A stretch of 8,858 nucleotides of DNA, taken from positions 1-8,858 of the forward strand of contig CAMZET010000050.1 in assembly GCA_947305825.1 (NCBI GenBank), read 5' to 3'. This DNA is from an uncultured Verrucomicrobiota bacterium. GTDB taxonomy: Bacteria; Verrucomicrobiota; Kiritimatiellia; RFP12; UBA1067. The translations under genes and the position numbers were made by a program. The notes under the pieces were generated by a model. The model did no database searches. It was not told the origin of the DNA and was given only the letters and a program-made list of their open reading frames with translations. Positions 1 to 5,477 of this stretch are shown piece by piece (positions within the stretch are counted from its first letter, which is position 1; each line of letters opens with the position of its first letter).

Positions 1-4
1 GCTA

Positions 5-20
5 CTACCCCTAGGGGTAG
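5..20. repeat. 16-bp perfect palindrome
   Basis: The sequence CTACCCCTAGGGGTAG is its own reverse complement, with no spacer and a CCTAGG centre. As DNA it could be a dimeric protein site; as RNA it could only form a short hairpin. The arm GGGTA at 15-19 can also pair with TACCC at 27-31, giving an alternative 5-bp stem. It lies about 135 bases beyond the stop of the aroC-aroB gene and no flanking gene is visible to the left, so its role is unknown. Confidence 0.5.
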
Positions 21-43
21 GTTTAATACCCACGGGGGCATGT

Positions 44-85
44 GGAGTAAGAGTTAGGAGGGAGGAGTTAGGAGTTGGGAGTTAG
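44..85. repeat. Heptanucleotide tandem repeat, six units near GAGTTAG
   Basis: Six consecutive 7-base units can be read: GGAGTAA, GAGTTAG, GAGGGAG, GAGTTAG, GAGTTGG, GAGTTAG. The exact GAGTTAG unit occurs three times with a 14-base period (51, 65, 79). Base composition is strongly purine-biased on the plus strand and unlike the flanking coding DNA. The structure resembles short tandemly repeated heptamers known from intergenic regions of some bacteria (for example cyanobacterial STRR sequences), but family identity cannot be judged from one copy. It lies in non-coding DNA downstream of the aroC-aroB stop codon. Confidence 0.7.
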
Positions 86-103
86 GGCAACGCGGTGTCG
101 CGT

Positions 104-132
104 GGTACAACGCGCTGCCAGCGCGTTGTACC
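104..132. repeat. 29-base inverted repeat, possible 3'-end hairpin
   Basis: Left arm GGTACAACGCGCTG (104-117) and right arm CAGCGCGTTGTACC (119-132) are exact reverse complements of 14 bases around a single base at 118. In RNA the top of the stem would open to a small loop, leaving a stable GC-rich stem. It starts 22 nt after the aroC-aroB stop (155-157) in the direction of transcription, where a transcript end is expected. No U-run follows on either strand, so it is not a classical rho-independent terminator. It could instead be an mRNA 3'-stabilising stem, a rho-dependent end, or a REP-like dispersed element. The left-hand copy CAACGCG at 88-94 can also pair with CGCGTTG at 122-128, giving alternative folds. 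Confidence 0.65.
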
Positions 133-146
133 AACCCTCAACCCTC
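133..146. repeat. Two AACCCTC heptamers abutting the inverted repeat
   Basis: AACCCTC occurs twice in direct succession (133-139, 140-146), directly after the right arm of the 104-132 inverted repeat. On the minus strand the unit reads GAGGGTT, similar in composition to the GAGTTGG/GAGTTAG heptamers at 44-85 on the plus strand. The palindrome is therefore flanked on both sides by 7-base repeats in roughly opposite orientation, which could imperfectly pair. The last unit ends 8 bases from the aroC-aroB stop codon. No function can be assigned. Confidence 0.45.
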
Positions 147-154
147 AAGCGGCA

Positions 155-2059
155 TCAGAGCGCGGACGGGTCGAGCGGGACGGCGCGGACGTCGCCCCAT
201 GCGCAGGGGAGAGCGAACACGACCGTGGAGCCCTCGCGCTTCTTGTCGCCGCGCATGAGGGCGGCGAGCGAATGGAGGTCGATGCCGTCAGGGAGCGCGG
301 TCGGGAGGCCGGCGGCGGCGAAGCGGCCGGCGAGTTCGTCCGGCCATCCTGGAGCGGCGAGGCCGAGCCTCGCGGCAATGCGGGCCTCTTCGACGCAGCC
401 GATGGCGACGGCCTCGCCGTGCGAAACGGCGTAGCCGGTCGCTTTTTCGACGGCGTGGGCGACGGTGTGGCCGGCATTGAGTTTCATCCTCTCGCCGGTG
501 CGCTCCATGGGGTCGGCGCGGACGATTGCGATTTTGACGGCGAGGTTGCGGCGGATTTCAGCGGCGTCGGGCACGCCGGCGACATCGGCGGTGCGCTCCA
601 GGCCGCCGATTATCTCGTGCTTTATCATTTCCGCCCTTCCGCAGCGCAGCTCGCGCTCCGGCAGGGTGCGCAGGAAAGCGGCGTCGATGAGGACGCGGCG
701 CGGCGGGTGGAAGGCGCCGGCCAGGTTCTTGCCAGACGGAAGGTCGCAGGCGGTCTTGCCGCCGTACGAGGCGTCCACCATCGCCAGCAGGGTCGTCGGG
801 ACGTTTATCCAGTCGATGCCGCGCATGAAGGTGGCGGCTGCGAAGCCCGTCAAGTCGCCCGTGACGCCGCCGCCAATGGCGACGACGCAATCCTTGCGTC
901 CGAGACCGGCCTTTGCGAAGGCGTCCCAGAGCGCGGCGACCGTGGAGAGGGTCTTGTTCTCTTCGCCGGAGGGCACGACGTAAATGGCGCGAGCGGCGAG
1001 ACGCGGATAGAGGCGCGCCACGTTGGCGTCGATGACGCACGGTCCGAGAGACGCGATTGCGTCCTCGAGTCCCGTGCCGAATTCGACCGTTCCCTCGCGT
1101 TCGAGGAGCGCGTCAAGGACGGCGAAGGCGACCAGCGCTTCTACGACGGGGACGGCGCGGAAGGCGATGCACGGGTCGTGGCGGCCGCGCACGACGAGAG
1201 GCGTCGGCTCCATCGTCGCGAGGTCGACGCTTTTCTGCTCCTTGTAGATGGAAGGAGTTGGCTTGAGGGCGACGCGCAAGGTAAGGGGCATTCCGCTCGT
1301 CATGCCGCCGAGGACGCCGCCGTGGTTGTTGGAGGCCGTGACGACGCGTCCGCCGTCGAGCGCGAACTGGTCGTTGTTTTCGCTGCCGCGCAGCGCGGCG
1401 GCTCTGAAGCCGTTGCCGAACTCGACGCCCTTGACGCCTGGAATGCCGAATAGCGCGAAAGCGATTGCGCCGTCGATGCCGTCGAACATGGGACCTCCAA
1501 TGCCGACGGGCAAGCCGCGCACCTCGCAGGCGACGACGGCGCCGACGGAGTCGCCGTCGGCCTTGGCGGCCAAGGCGGCGGCGGTGCGCTCGCCAGCGTT
1601 CTCGACGCTGGCGGCGACGGAGACGCCGCGCCGCGCAAGAGCCTGGAGGCAGATGCCGCCGGCGACGCACATCGCGGCCGTCATGCGGCCTGAATTCGCG
1701 CCGCCGCCCGGCGGTATGCGGCCCGTGGCGACCCAATTCGGATAGTCGGCATGGCCGGGACGAGGAACCGTGCGCTCGTAGTCGCCGCTGCGCACGTCGG
1801 TGTTGCGTATGACGGCCTCGATGGGCGCACCGGTGGTCACGCCGGCGGCGGGCGCGATGCCGGAGAGGAATTCTGGGCGGTCCGGTTCGCGCCGCGCCGT
1901 CGAAAGCGCGTCGCGGCCTGGCGCGCGCCTCTCCAGAAACGCCTGCAACGCCGCAAAATCCAGCGCTTCGCCCGCCGGAAATCCCTCCAGCCGCATCCCG
2001 ATTAGAGGCGCGTGCGATTCGCCGTATACCTCCAGCCTAATGTGCCTGCCGATTTTCAT
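155..2059 (-). CDS. aroC-aroB: Chorismate synthase / 3-dehydroquinate synthase fusion protein (AroC-AroB)
   Basis: A 634-residue bifunctional shikimate-pathway enzyme. Residues 1 to about 321 are chorismate synthase (EPSP to chorismate, needs reduced FMN): GESHA with H16, PGHADY with H103, GGGANSGRMT (118-127), GSENND (225-230), NNHGG (244-248) and RHDPC (293-297). These are closest to the clostridial-type AroC pattern. From about residue 324 it is 3-dehydroquinate synthase (DAHP to 3-dehydroquinate; NAD and metal): D344/N346, E366/K369, GGGVTGDLTGF (396-406), K435, K444, metal ligands E477, H531 and H547 (16 apart, as in the family), and K606. The AroB part lacks only about its first dozen residues. 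The ATG at 2059 is chosen because GGAGG stands 6 nt upstream; a GTG at 2089 has no ribosome site. No suitable internal start lies at the junction. It follows the DUF486 gene by 34 nt and probably ends its operon. Confidence 0.93.
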   Translation of the reverse strand: MKIGRHIRLEVYGESHAPLIGMRLEGFPAGEALDFAALQAFLERRAPGRDALSTARREPDRPEFLSGIAPAAGVTTGAPIEAVIRNTDVRSGDYERTVPRPGHADYPNWVATGRIPPGGGANSGRMTAAMCVAGGICLQALARRGVSVAASVENAGERTAAALAAKADGDSVGAVVACEVRGLPVGIGGPMFDGIDGAIAFALFGIPGVKGVEFGNGFRAAALRGSENNDQFALDGGRVVTASNNHGGVLGGMTSGMPLTLRVALKPTPSIYKEQKSVDLATMEPTPLVVRGRHDPCIAFRAVPVVEALVAFAVLDALLEREGTVEFGTGLEDAIASLGPCVIDANVARLYPRLAARAIYVVPSGEENKTLSTVAALWDAFAKAGLGRKDCVVAIGGGVTGDLTGFAAATFMRGIDWINVPTTLLAMVDASYGGKTACDLPSGKNLAGAFHPPRRVLIDAAFLRTLPERELRCGRAEMIKHEIIGGLERTADVAGVPDAAEIRRNLAVKIAIVRADPMERTGERMKLNAGHTVAHAVEKATGYAVSHGEAVAIGCVEEARIAARLGLAAPGWPDELAGRFAAAGLPTALPDGIDLHSLAALMRGDKKREGSTVVFALPCAWGDVRAVPLDPSAL

Positions 2060-2065
2060 GCAAAA

Positions 2066-2070
2066 CCTCC
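2066..2070 (-). promoter_or_regulatory. Strong Shine-Dalgarno of the aroC-aroB gene
   Basis: On the minus strand GGAGG is followed by TTTTGC and then ATG (2059-2057), a spacing of 6 nt. This decides the start of the fusion gene against the in-frame GTG at 2089, which extends the protein by ten residues that do not resemble an AroC N terminus. Confidence 0.8.
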
Positions 2071-2093
2071 GTCCACCGGTTTGCGCCACTCGC

Positions 2094-2474
2094 CTACAGC
2101 CGAGCGCGATTCACGAAATACACAGCGCCAACCATGCACAGCAACGCCCACAGATAATCCCAGCGCCATTTCTCGCCCATGAAAAACACCATGAACGGAA
2201 CGAACACCATCACCGTCACCACTTCCTGGATGATTTTCAGCTGCGCGACATTCAGGCCGGACGCCGCGCCAAGGCGGTTCGCCGGCACCGCTATCGAGTA
2301 CTCGACGAGCGCAATCGCCCAACTCGCAAGGACAATCGCCGCCAAAGGCCACGAGCTTTGCCCGGGCTTCTGTGCGCGAAGATGCCAGTACCACGCCAGC
2401 GTCATGAAAAGGTTGCTCGCGACGAGCATCCCCACCGTGGCAACGACTCCGAACGGCTTGATTGCACTGCCCAT
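2094..2474 (-). CDS. DUF486 / DMT-family small membrane protein
   Basis: A 126-residue integral membrane protein of the DUF486 family (Pfam PF04342, related to drug/metabolite transporters). About four hydrophobic helices are visible, near residues 9-29, 42-63, 82-100 and 107-123. The family signature is well kept: NLFMTLAWYWHL (21-32), SWAIALVEYSIAVPANRLG (51-69), QLKIIQEVVT (78-87) and GEKWRWDYLWALLCMVGAVYF (100-120). Length matches the family (about 110-125). The substrate of DUF486 proteins is not established, so no transport function is claimed. The ATG at 2474 is preceded by GGAG with a 6-nt spacer that overlaps the rlmB stop codon, and only 9 nt separate the two genes, implying co-transcription and possibly coupled translation. 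Confidence 0.9.
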   Translation of the reverse strand: MGSAIKPFGVVATVGMLVASNLFMTLAWYWHLRAQKPGQSSWPLAAIVLASWAIALVEYSIAVPANRLGAASGLNVAQLKIIQEVVTVMVFVPFMVFFMGEKWRWDYLWALLCMVGAVYFVNRARL

Positions 2475-2483
2475 CGCCCGCTC

Positions 2484-3296
2484 CTACTCCGCGTTCCTCT
2501 TGCCGCGCGACGCGCCGCCGTGCTGGCGCAGGACTTCGTACATCGCGACCGCAGCCGCGACGCCGGCGTTGAGCGACTCGAAACCGCCGGGCATCGGAAT
2601 CGTCGCGAGGAAATCGCACGTCTCCGAGACGAGCCGCGAAAGCCCTTCGCCCTCCGCGCCGACCACGAGACCAACGCGCCCGCCGAAATCGACTTCCGTG
2701 TAGGGCTTGGCGCTCTCGCCGAACCCGAGCCCCGTCATCCAGACGCCGGCCTCCTGCAAGTCTTTCATGGCGCGGACCAGGTTCACAACGCGCGCCACGC
2801 GAATGTGCTCCGCGCCGCCGGCCGACGCCCGCACCGCAGCCGGCGTTATCCCGCACGCCCGGTCTTCCGGTATGACCACGCCCGTCGCGCCCGCCGCGCA
2901 CGCCGTGCGCAGTATGGAACCGACGTTTTGCGGGTCTTCCAGATGGTCGAGAACGACCACGAGCGCATTCTCGTCCTCTTCCGCCGCCGAGAGAAGCTCA
3001 TCGAATTCGACATACGGGTAGCCGGATGTCTTGAGCGCCACGCCCTGGTGGTGGCCGAAGCGCGTGATGCGGTCCAGCTGCGAGCGGTCCATGGTGCGCA
3101 CGACGAGACGGCGAGCGCGCGCCTCGTCGCGGATGCGCCGCAACTGGTCGTCCTCGTCCGGGAAAGCCGGCGGCAGTACGATTTCGGAGGCGGAGCGCCT
3201 GCCGGCCGCCAGCGCCTCCTCCACGGGATTGCGCCCGTAAAGCCACTCGCCGCCCGTCACCAGTTCGCGCGGCCCCTTGTGTTCTTTCTGTCTCAT
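2484..3296 (-). CDS. rlmB: 23S rRNA (guanosine-2'-O)-methyltransferase, RlmB/TrmH family
   Basis: A 270-residue SPOUT-class methyltransferase, expected to methylate the 2'-OH of a 23S rRNA guanosine (G2251 in E. coli) using S-adenosylmethionine. The N-terminal substrate-binding domain begins at about residue 18 with LYGRNPVEEAL (19-29), typical of RlmB. The knotted SPOUT domain carries motif 1 DPQNVGSILRTA (121-132, with N124 and R130), motif 2 VGLVVGAEGEGLSR (208-221) and motif 3 IPMPGGFESLNAGVAAAVAMYE (233-254, with S241-L242-N243). Length fits the family (about 245-270). The basic tail RGKRNAE is variable in this family. The frame stays open upstream into the kinase gene, but homology begins near the ATG at 3296. 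No clear ribosome site precedes that ATG, and a possible promoter lies very close, so the message may be nearly leaderless. A related TrmH-family specificity cannot be excluded. Confidence 0.9.
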   Translation of the reverse strand: MRQKEHKGPRELVTGGEWLYGRNPVEEALAAGRRSASEIVLPPAFPDEDDQLRRIRDEARARRLVVRTMDRSQLDRITRFGHHQGVALKTSGYPYVEFDELLSAAEEDENALVVVLDHLEDPQNVGSILRTACAAGATGVVIPEDRACGITPAAVRASAGGAEHIRVARVVNLVRAMKDLQEAGVWMTGLGFGESAKPYTEVDFGGRVGLVVGAEGEGLSRLVSETCDFLATIPMPGGFESLNAGVAAAVAMYEVLRQHGGASRGKRNAE

Positions 3297-3306
3297 TGCG
3301 CTGGAT

Positions 3307-3315
3307 ATTTTACCA
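3307..3315 (-). promoter_or_regulatory. Candidate extended -10 promoter for rlmB
   Basis: The 38-nt gap between the kinase stop (3335) and the rlmB start (3296) is AT-rich in an otherwise GC-rich region. On the minus strand it reads TGGTAAAAT, matching an extended -10 (TGn plus TATAAT with one mismatch). No convincing -35 hexamer was found 16-18 nt upstream. The start codon lies only 10 nt beyond the -10, so the transcript would have a leader of a few bases at most. The same bases form an imperfect AT-rich inverted repeat (GGATATTT and AAATATTCC on the plus strand), which could instead be an operator. Confidence 0.35.
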
Positions 3316-3334
3316 AATATTCCCTTCGGCCGCT

Positions 3335-4279
3335 TCACGACGCGGAGGACGGCGCCGGAAGAAGACCGATTGACGATGGATACGCATTCGAACGCGGCGC
3401 AAACTCTGCCCCGGCTTCGACTTCCCGGCAGACTTCGAAAACATCTGCCCACGTGCGAATGCGGTAGTCGCGGTCTTTGACGAGCATCACCTCCAGCAAT
3501 TGGCAGAAGCCATGCGACAGATGGTGAAATTTCCTCGGGTCCGGAGCCTGTTGAGCGGCGTCGCAATGCGCTCGCATAGTCTCTTCGCTCCCAAGATGCG
3601 GAAAGAGCACCCTTCCCGTCGCCAGATGGTAGAGCGTCGCGCCGAGAGAATAGATGTCGGCGCGGCAGTCGAGCTCGACGTCGCCGTAAATCTGCTCCGG
3701 AGATATGTATGCCGGCGTGCCGAGAACGTGGTCCGGAATGTCTATCTGCCCTTCCTTCAGGAACTTGAACGTGTGGCTGAGTCCCAAATCGGTCAACTTC
3801 ACTATCCCGTTGCCGTTTATCATTATGTTGTCGGGCTTGATGTCGCAGTGTACGATGCCGTAGTTGTTCCATGCGTAGTCGAGAGCGGCGGCGACGGATT
3901 CGCATATCAGCAGGCAGTCTTCCTCCGGGAGATGCTGCTTGCGTTCGAGAAGCTGCCCGAACGAATAGCCGTCCACGTATTCCATGATGTAGTACGCCTT
4001 GCCGTCGAAGACGTCTGCGCCGTAGCTTTTGACTATGCCTTCGTGGTTGATTGTCTCCATCGCGCTGGATTCTGCGATGAAATGCTCGACATCCTCGCGG
4101 GAAGCGGAGAATTCCGGTTTGAGGACTTTTACGGCGACCTTGATGCCGCTGTTGCGGTCAGTTGCAAGCCAGACGGTAGCCATGCCGCCGTCGCCGAGTT
4201 TTCGTTCTACGGCGAGGCCTGGAAGGATTGGTGGCTGGTCGCGGCCGATGTCGCGCACATTGGTCAATTCATCGGTCAT
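3335..4279 (-). CDS. Soluble Hanks-type serine/threonine protein kinase
   Basis: A 314-residue eukaryotic-like Ser/Thr kinase, nearly all catalytic domain. Visible elements in order: glycine loop GDGGMATVW (29-37), VAVKVLK with catalytic K51, helix-C glutamate E70, hinge IMEYVDG (98-104), catalytic loop HCDIKPDN (144-151) with D146, K148 and N151, DLG (164-166) in place of DFG, GTPAYISPEQ (187-196) as the P+1/APE segment, DIYSLG (208-213), and the distal arginine motif KDRDYRIRTW (268-277). Cysteine replaces the arginine of HRD, making it a non-RD kinase; family knowledge suggests activity not gated by activation-loop phosphorylation. No transmembrane helix, PASTA or other sensor domain is present, so it should be cytosolic. 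The start ATG overlaps the amidase stop by 4 nt (ATGA), implying translational coupling. Substrate unknown. Confidence 0.93.
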   Translation of the reverse strand: MTDELTNVRDIGRDQPPILPGLAVERKLGDGGMATVWLATDRNSGIKVAVKVLKPEFSASREDVEHFIAESSAMETINHEGIVKSYGADVFDGKAYYIMEYVDGYSFGQLLERKQHLPEEDCLLICESVAAALDYAWNNYGIVHCDIKPDNIMINGNGIVKLTDLGLSHTFKFLKEGQIDIPDHVLGTPAYISPEQIYGDVELDCRADIYSLGATLYHLATGRVLFPHLGSEETMRAHCDAAQQAPDPRKFHHLSHGFCQLLEVMLVKDRDYRIRTWADVFEVCREVEAGAEFAPRSNAYPSSIGLLPAPSSAS

Positions 4280-5472
4280 TTCATCCAGATTCCCATTCCC
4301 TTTTCGATTTTCGCCGGGTTTATCTGGTTGCCCGGGATAACCTTGTTGCGGATTGTGTAGTAAGTGTCTGGTCTGTTCCAGCGAGCGCCGGCGATGCGCG
4401 AGGCGGTATTGTGCGGCGAAACGGTGCCCTTCAAGACAAAGCCCTGCTTGCGCAGTTCGGAGATGGAGGTTGGCGGCTTGGAGGACTTGCGCTTCGCACG
4501 CGCGTTCGGCGCGTTCTTAGACTTGGCGGAGCTGGCTTTCGAGGCGGCGGCTGTTTTGGGCTGGCCGCGCGGGACGGCCGGTTTCGTGACGCGGCGGCCA
4601 GGCTGCGGCCGCTGCGCCTGAACGCGCTGGCGCTGCCGCGCTGCAGCGGAACCGGCGGAAGAAGCGGCCGACACGCGCGACGACGCCGCGACGGCCGGCG
4701 GCGGCGCCGCTCCAATCGACTCCTCGCGCTTCGCGCCGAACCCGAGCCAGTTCAAAATCTTGTCCGACGGCGACGGCGGCGGAACTTGCGCGACCGCCCC
4801 CGCCCCGTATGTCCCTCGCATCGTGTCCACGCTCCCGTAGAGCACCTTCTCCAAATACGGGTCGCCGACGACCAGCCTCTTCGCGCGGACGTCAGGGTCG
4901 TAAGAAACGCGCGACTTGAGTTCCAATACCTTGCGGACGCTCGGCATGGCGAAGAGCATTCCGCACTGCTTGCGGCCGCGGTGCTTGTTCGCGTGCCACT
5001 TGTTCGGCGAGCCGTAGGCGACGTGCGAGTGCGCCACCACCTTGTCGTCGGTCAAATGGTACATGGACTTCAGTTCGGCGACGAGGTCGCGTATCGCGGC
5101 GAGCTGCGCAAGCGGCATCGCCTGGTCGTGGTAGCCGACACATTCGATGCCGATGGAAAACTTGTCAACATCCTCCTTGCCGTTCCACATGGAGCGTCCG
5201 GCATGGAAAGCCTCGCGGTCGCGGTCTACGATTCTGTACACGTCGCCTTCCTCCGTGACGCAATAATGGCACTCGCCGCGCTCGGAGAGTTTCTTCAGGC
5301 TTCCGCGAGCGGCGGCCTCGGTCGTGTGGAGCACGATTAGTTCCGTGGTTTGGCGAATGCGCCGCTCCGGGTTGCGCGGGCTGCGGTAGCGATTGGACGC
5401 ATCGATTGCAAAGGCGCACGAGCTTGCGCTCACCAGCACAAGCACGAGCGCCTCTGCAAAGCGGTGCGCCAT
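4276..5472 (-). CDS. Secreted N-acetylmuramoyl-L-alanine amidase (Amidase_2/PGRP fold) with C-terminal LysM-like segment
   Basis: A 398-residue exported peptidoglycan amidase, predicted to cleave the bond between N-acetylmuramic acid and L-alanine. Residues 1-22 form a signal peptide with a likely cut after AFA (22/23); the cysteine at 19 does not sit in a good lipobox. The zinc amidase domain spans about 40-185: IVLHTT (H49, first zinc ligand), HYCVTEEGDVYRIV (69-82), FHAGRSMW (89-96), FSIGIECVG (105-113, E110) and VAHSHVAYG (146-154, H148, second ligand). The AmpD-like aspartate is replaced by RKQCG, so C170 is the probable third ligand, as in cysteine-type PGRPs. Residues about 231-335 are a low-complexity Pro/Ala/Ser/Lys/Arg linker. 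Residues 347-398 (VSPHNTASRIA to INPAKIEKGMGIWM) resemble a divergent LysM wall-binding module (inference). The start is 5 nt after the potD stop, with only a weak AGGCGG upstream, so coupling to potD is likely. Confidence 0.88.
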   Translation of the reverse strand: MAHRFAEALVLVLVSASSCAFAIDASNRYRSPRNPERRIRQTTELIVLHTTEAAARGSLKKLSERGECHYCVTEEGDVYRIVDRDREAFHAGRSMWNGKEDVDKFSIGIECVGYHDQAMPLAQLAAIRDLVAELKSMYHLTDDKVVAHSHVAYGSPNKWHANKHRGRKQCGMLFAMPSVRKVLELKSRVSYDPDVRAKRLVVGDPYLEKVLYGSVDTMRGTYGAGAVAQVPPPSPSDKILNWLGFGAKREESIGAAPPPAVAASSRVSAASSAGSAAARQRQRVQAQRPQPGRRVTKPAVPRGQPKTAAASKASSAKSKNAPNARAKRKSSKPPTSISELRKQGFVLKGTVSPHNTASRIAGARWNRPDTYYTIRNKVIPGNQINPAKIEKGMGIWMK

Positions 5473-5477
5473 GCCGC

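Noticed and set aside
104..132. Classical rho-independent terminator
   Set aside because: The stem is strong but neither strand has a following T-run, so only a generic 3'-end or repeat structure is claimed.
1..154. CRISPR array
   Set aside because: Repeats are only 7 bases long, directly adjacent and without spacers, and there are no cas genes in the window.
95..1453. Long plus-strand reading frame (452 codons) opposite aroC-aroB
   Set aside because: It lies antisense to a gene with clear homology, its translation is Arg/Gly/Ala/Asp-rich without any recognisable domain, and such frames are expected opposite GC-rich coding DNA.
2060..2089. Upstream GTG start for the aroC-aroB gene
   Set aside because: No ribosome site precedes it, while the ATG at 2059 has GGAGG at 6-nt spacing and matches the usual AroC N terminus.
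1800..3467. Plus-strand reading frame of 555 codons across aroC-aroB, DUF486 and rlmB
   Set aside because: It spans three well-supported minus-strand genes and their gaps, is Arg/His/Ala-rich and matches no family I recognise; it is a shadow.
3297..3905. N-terminal extension of the rlmB frame into the kinase gene (203 codons)
   Set aside because: RlmB homology begins just after the ATG at 3296; the upstream part overlaps the kinase catalytic domain in another frame and looks like random GC-rich translation.
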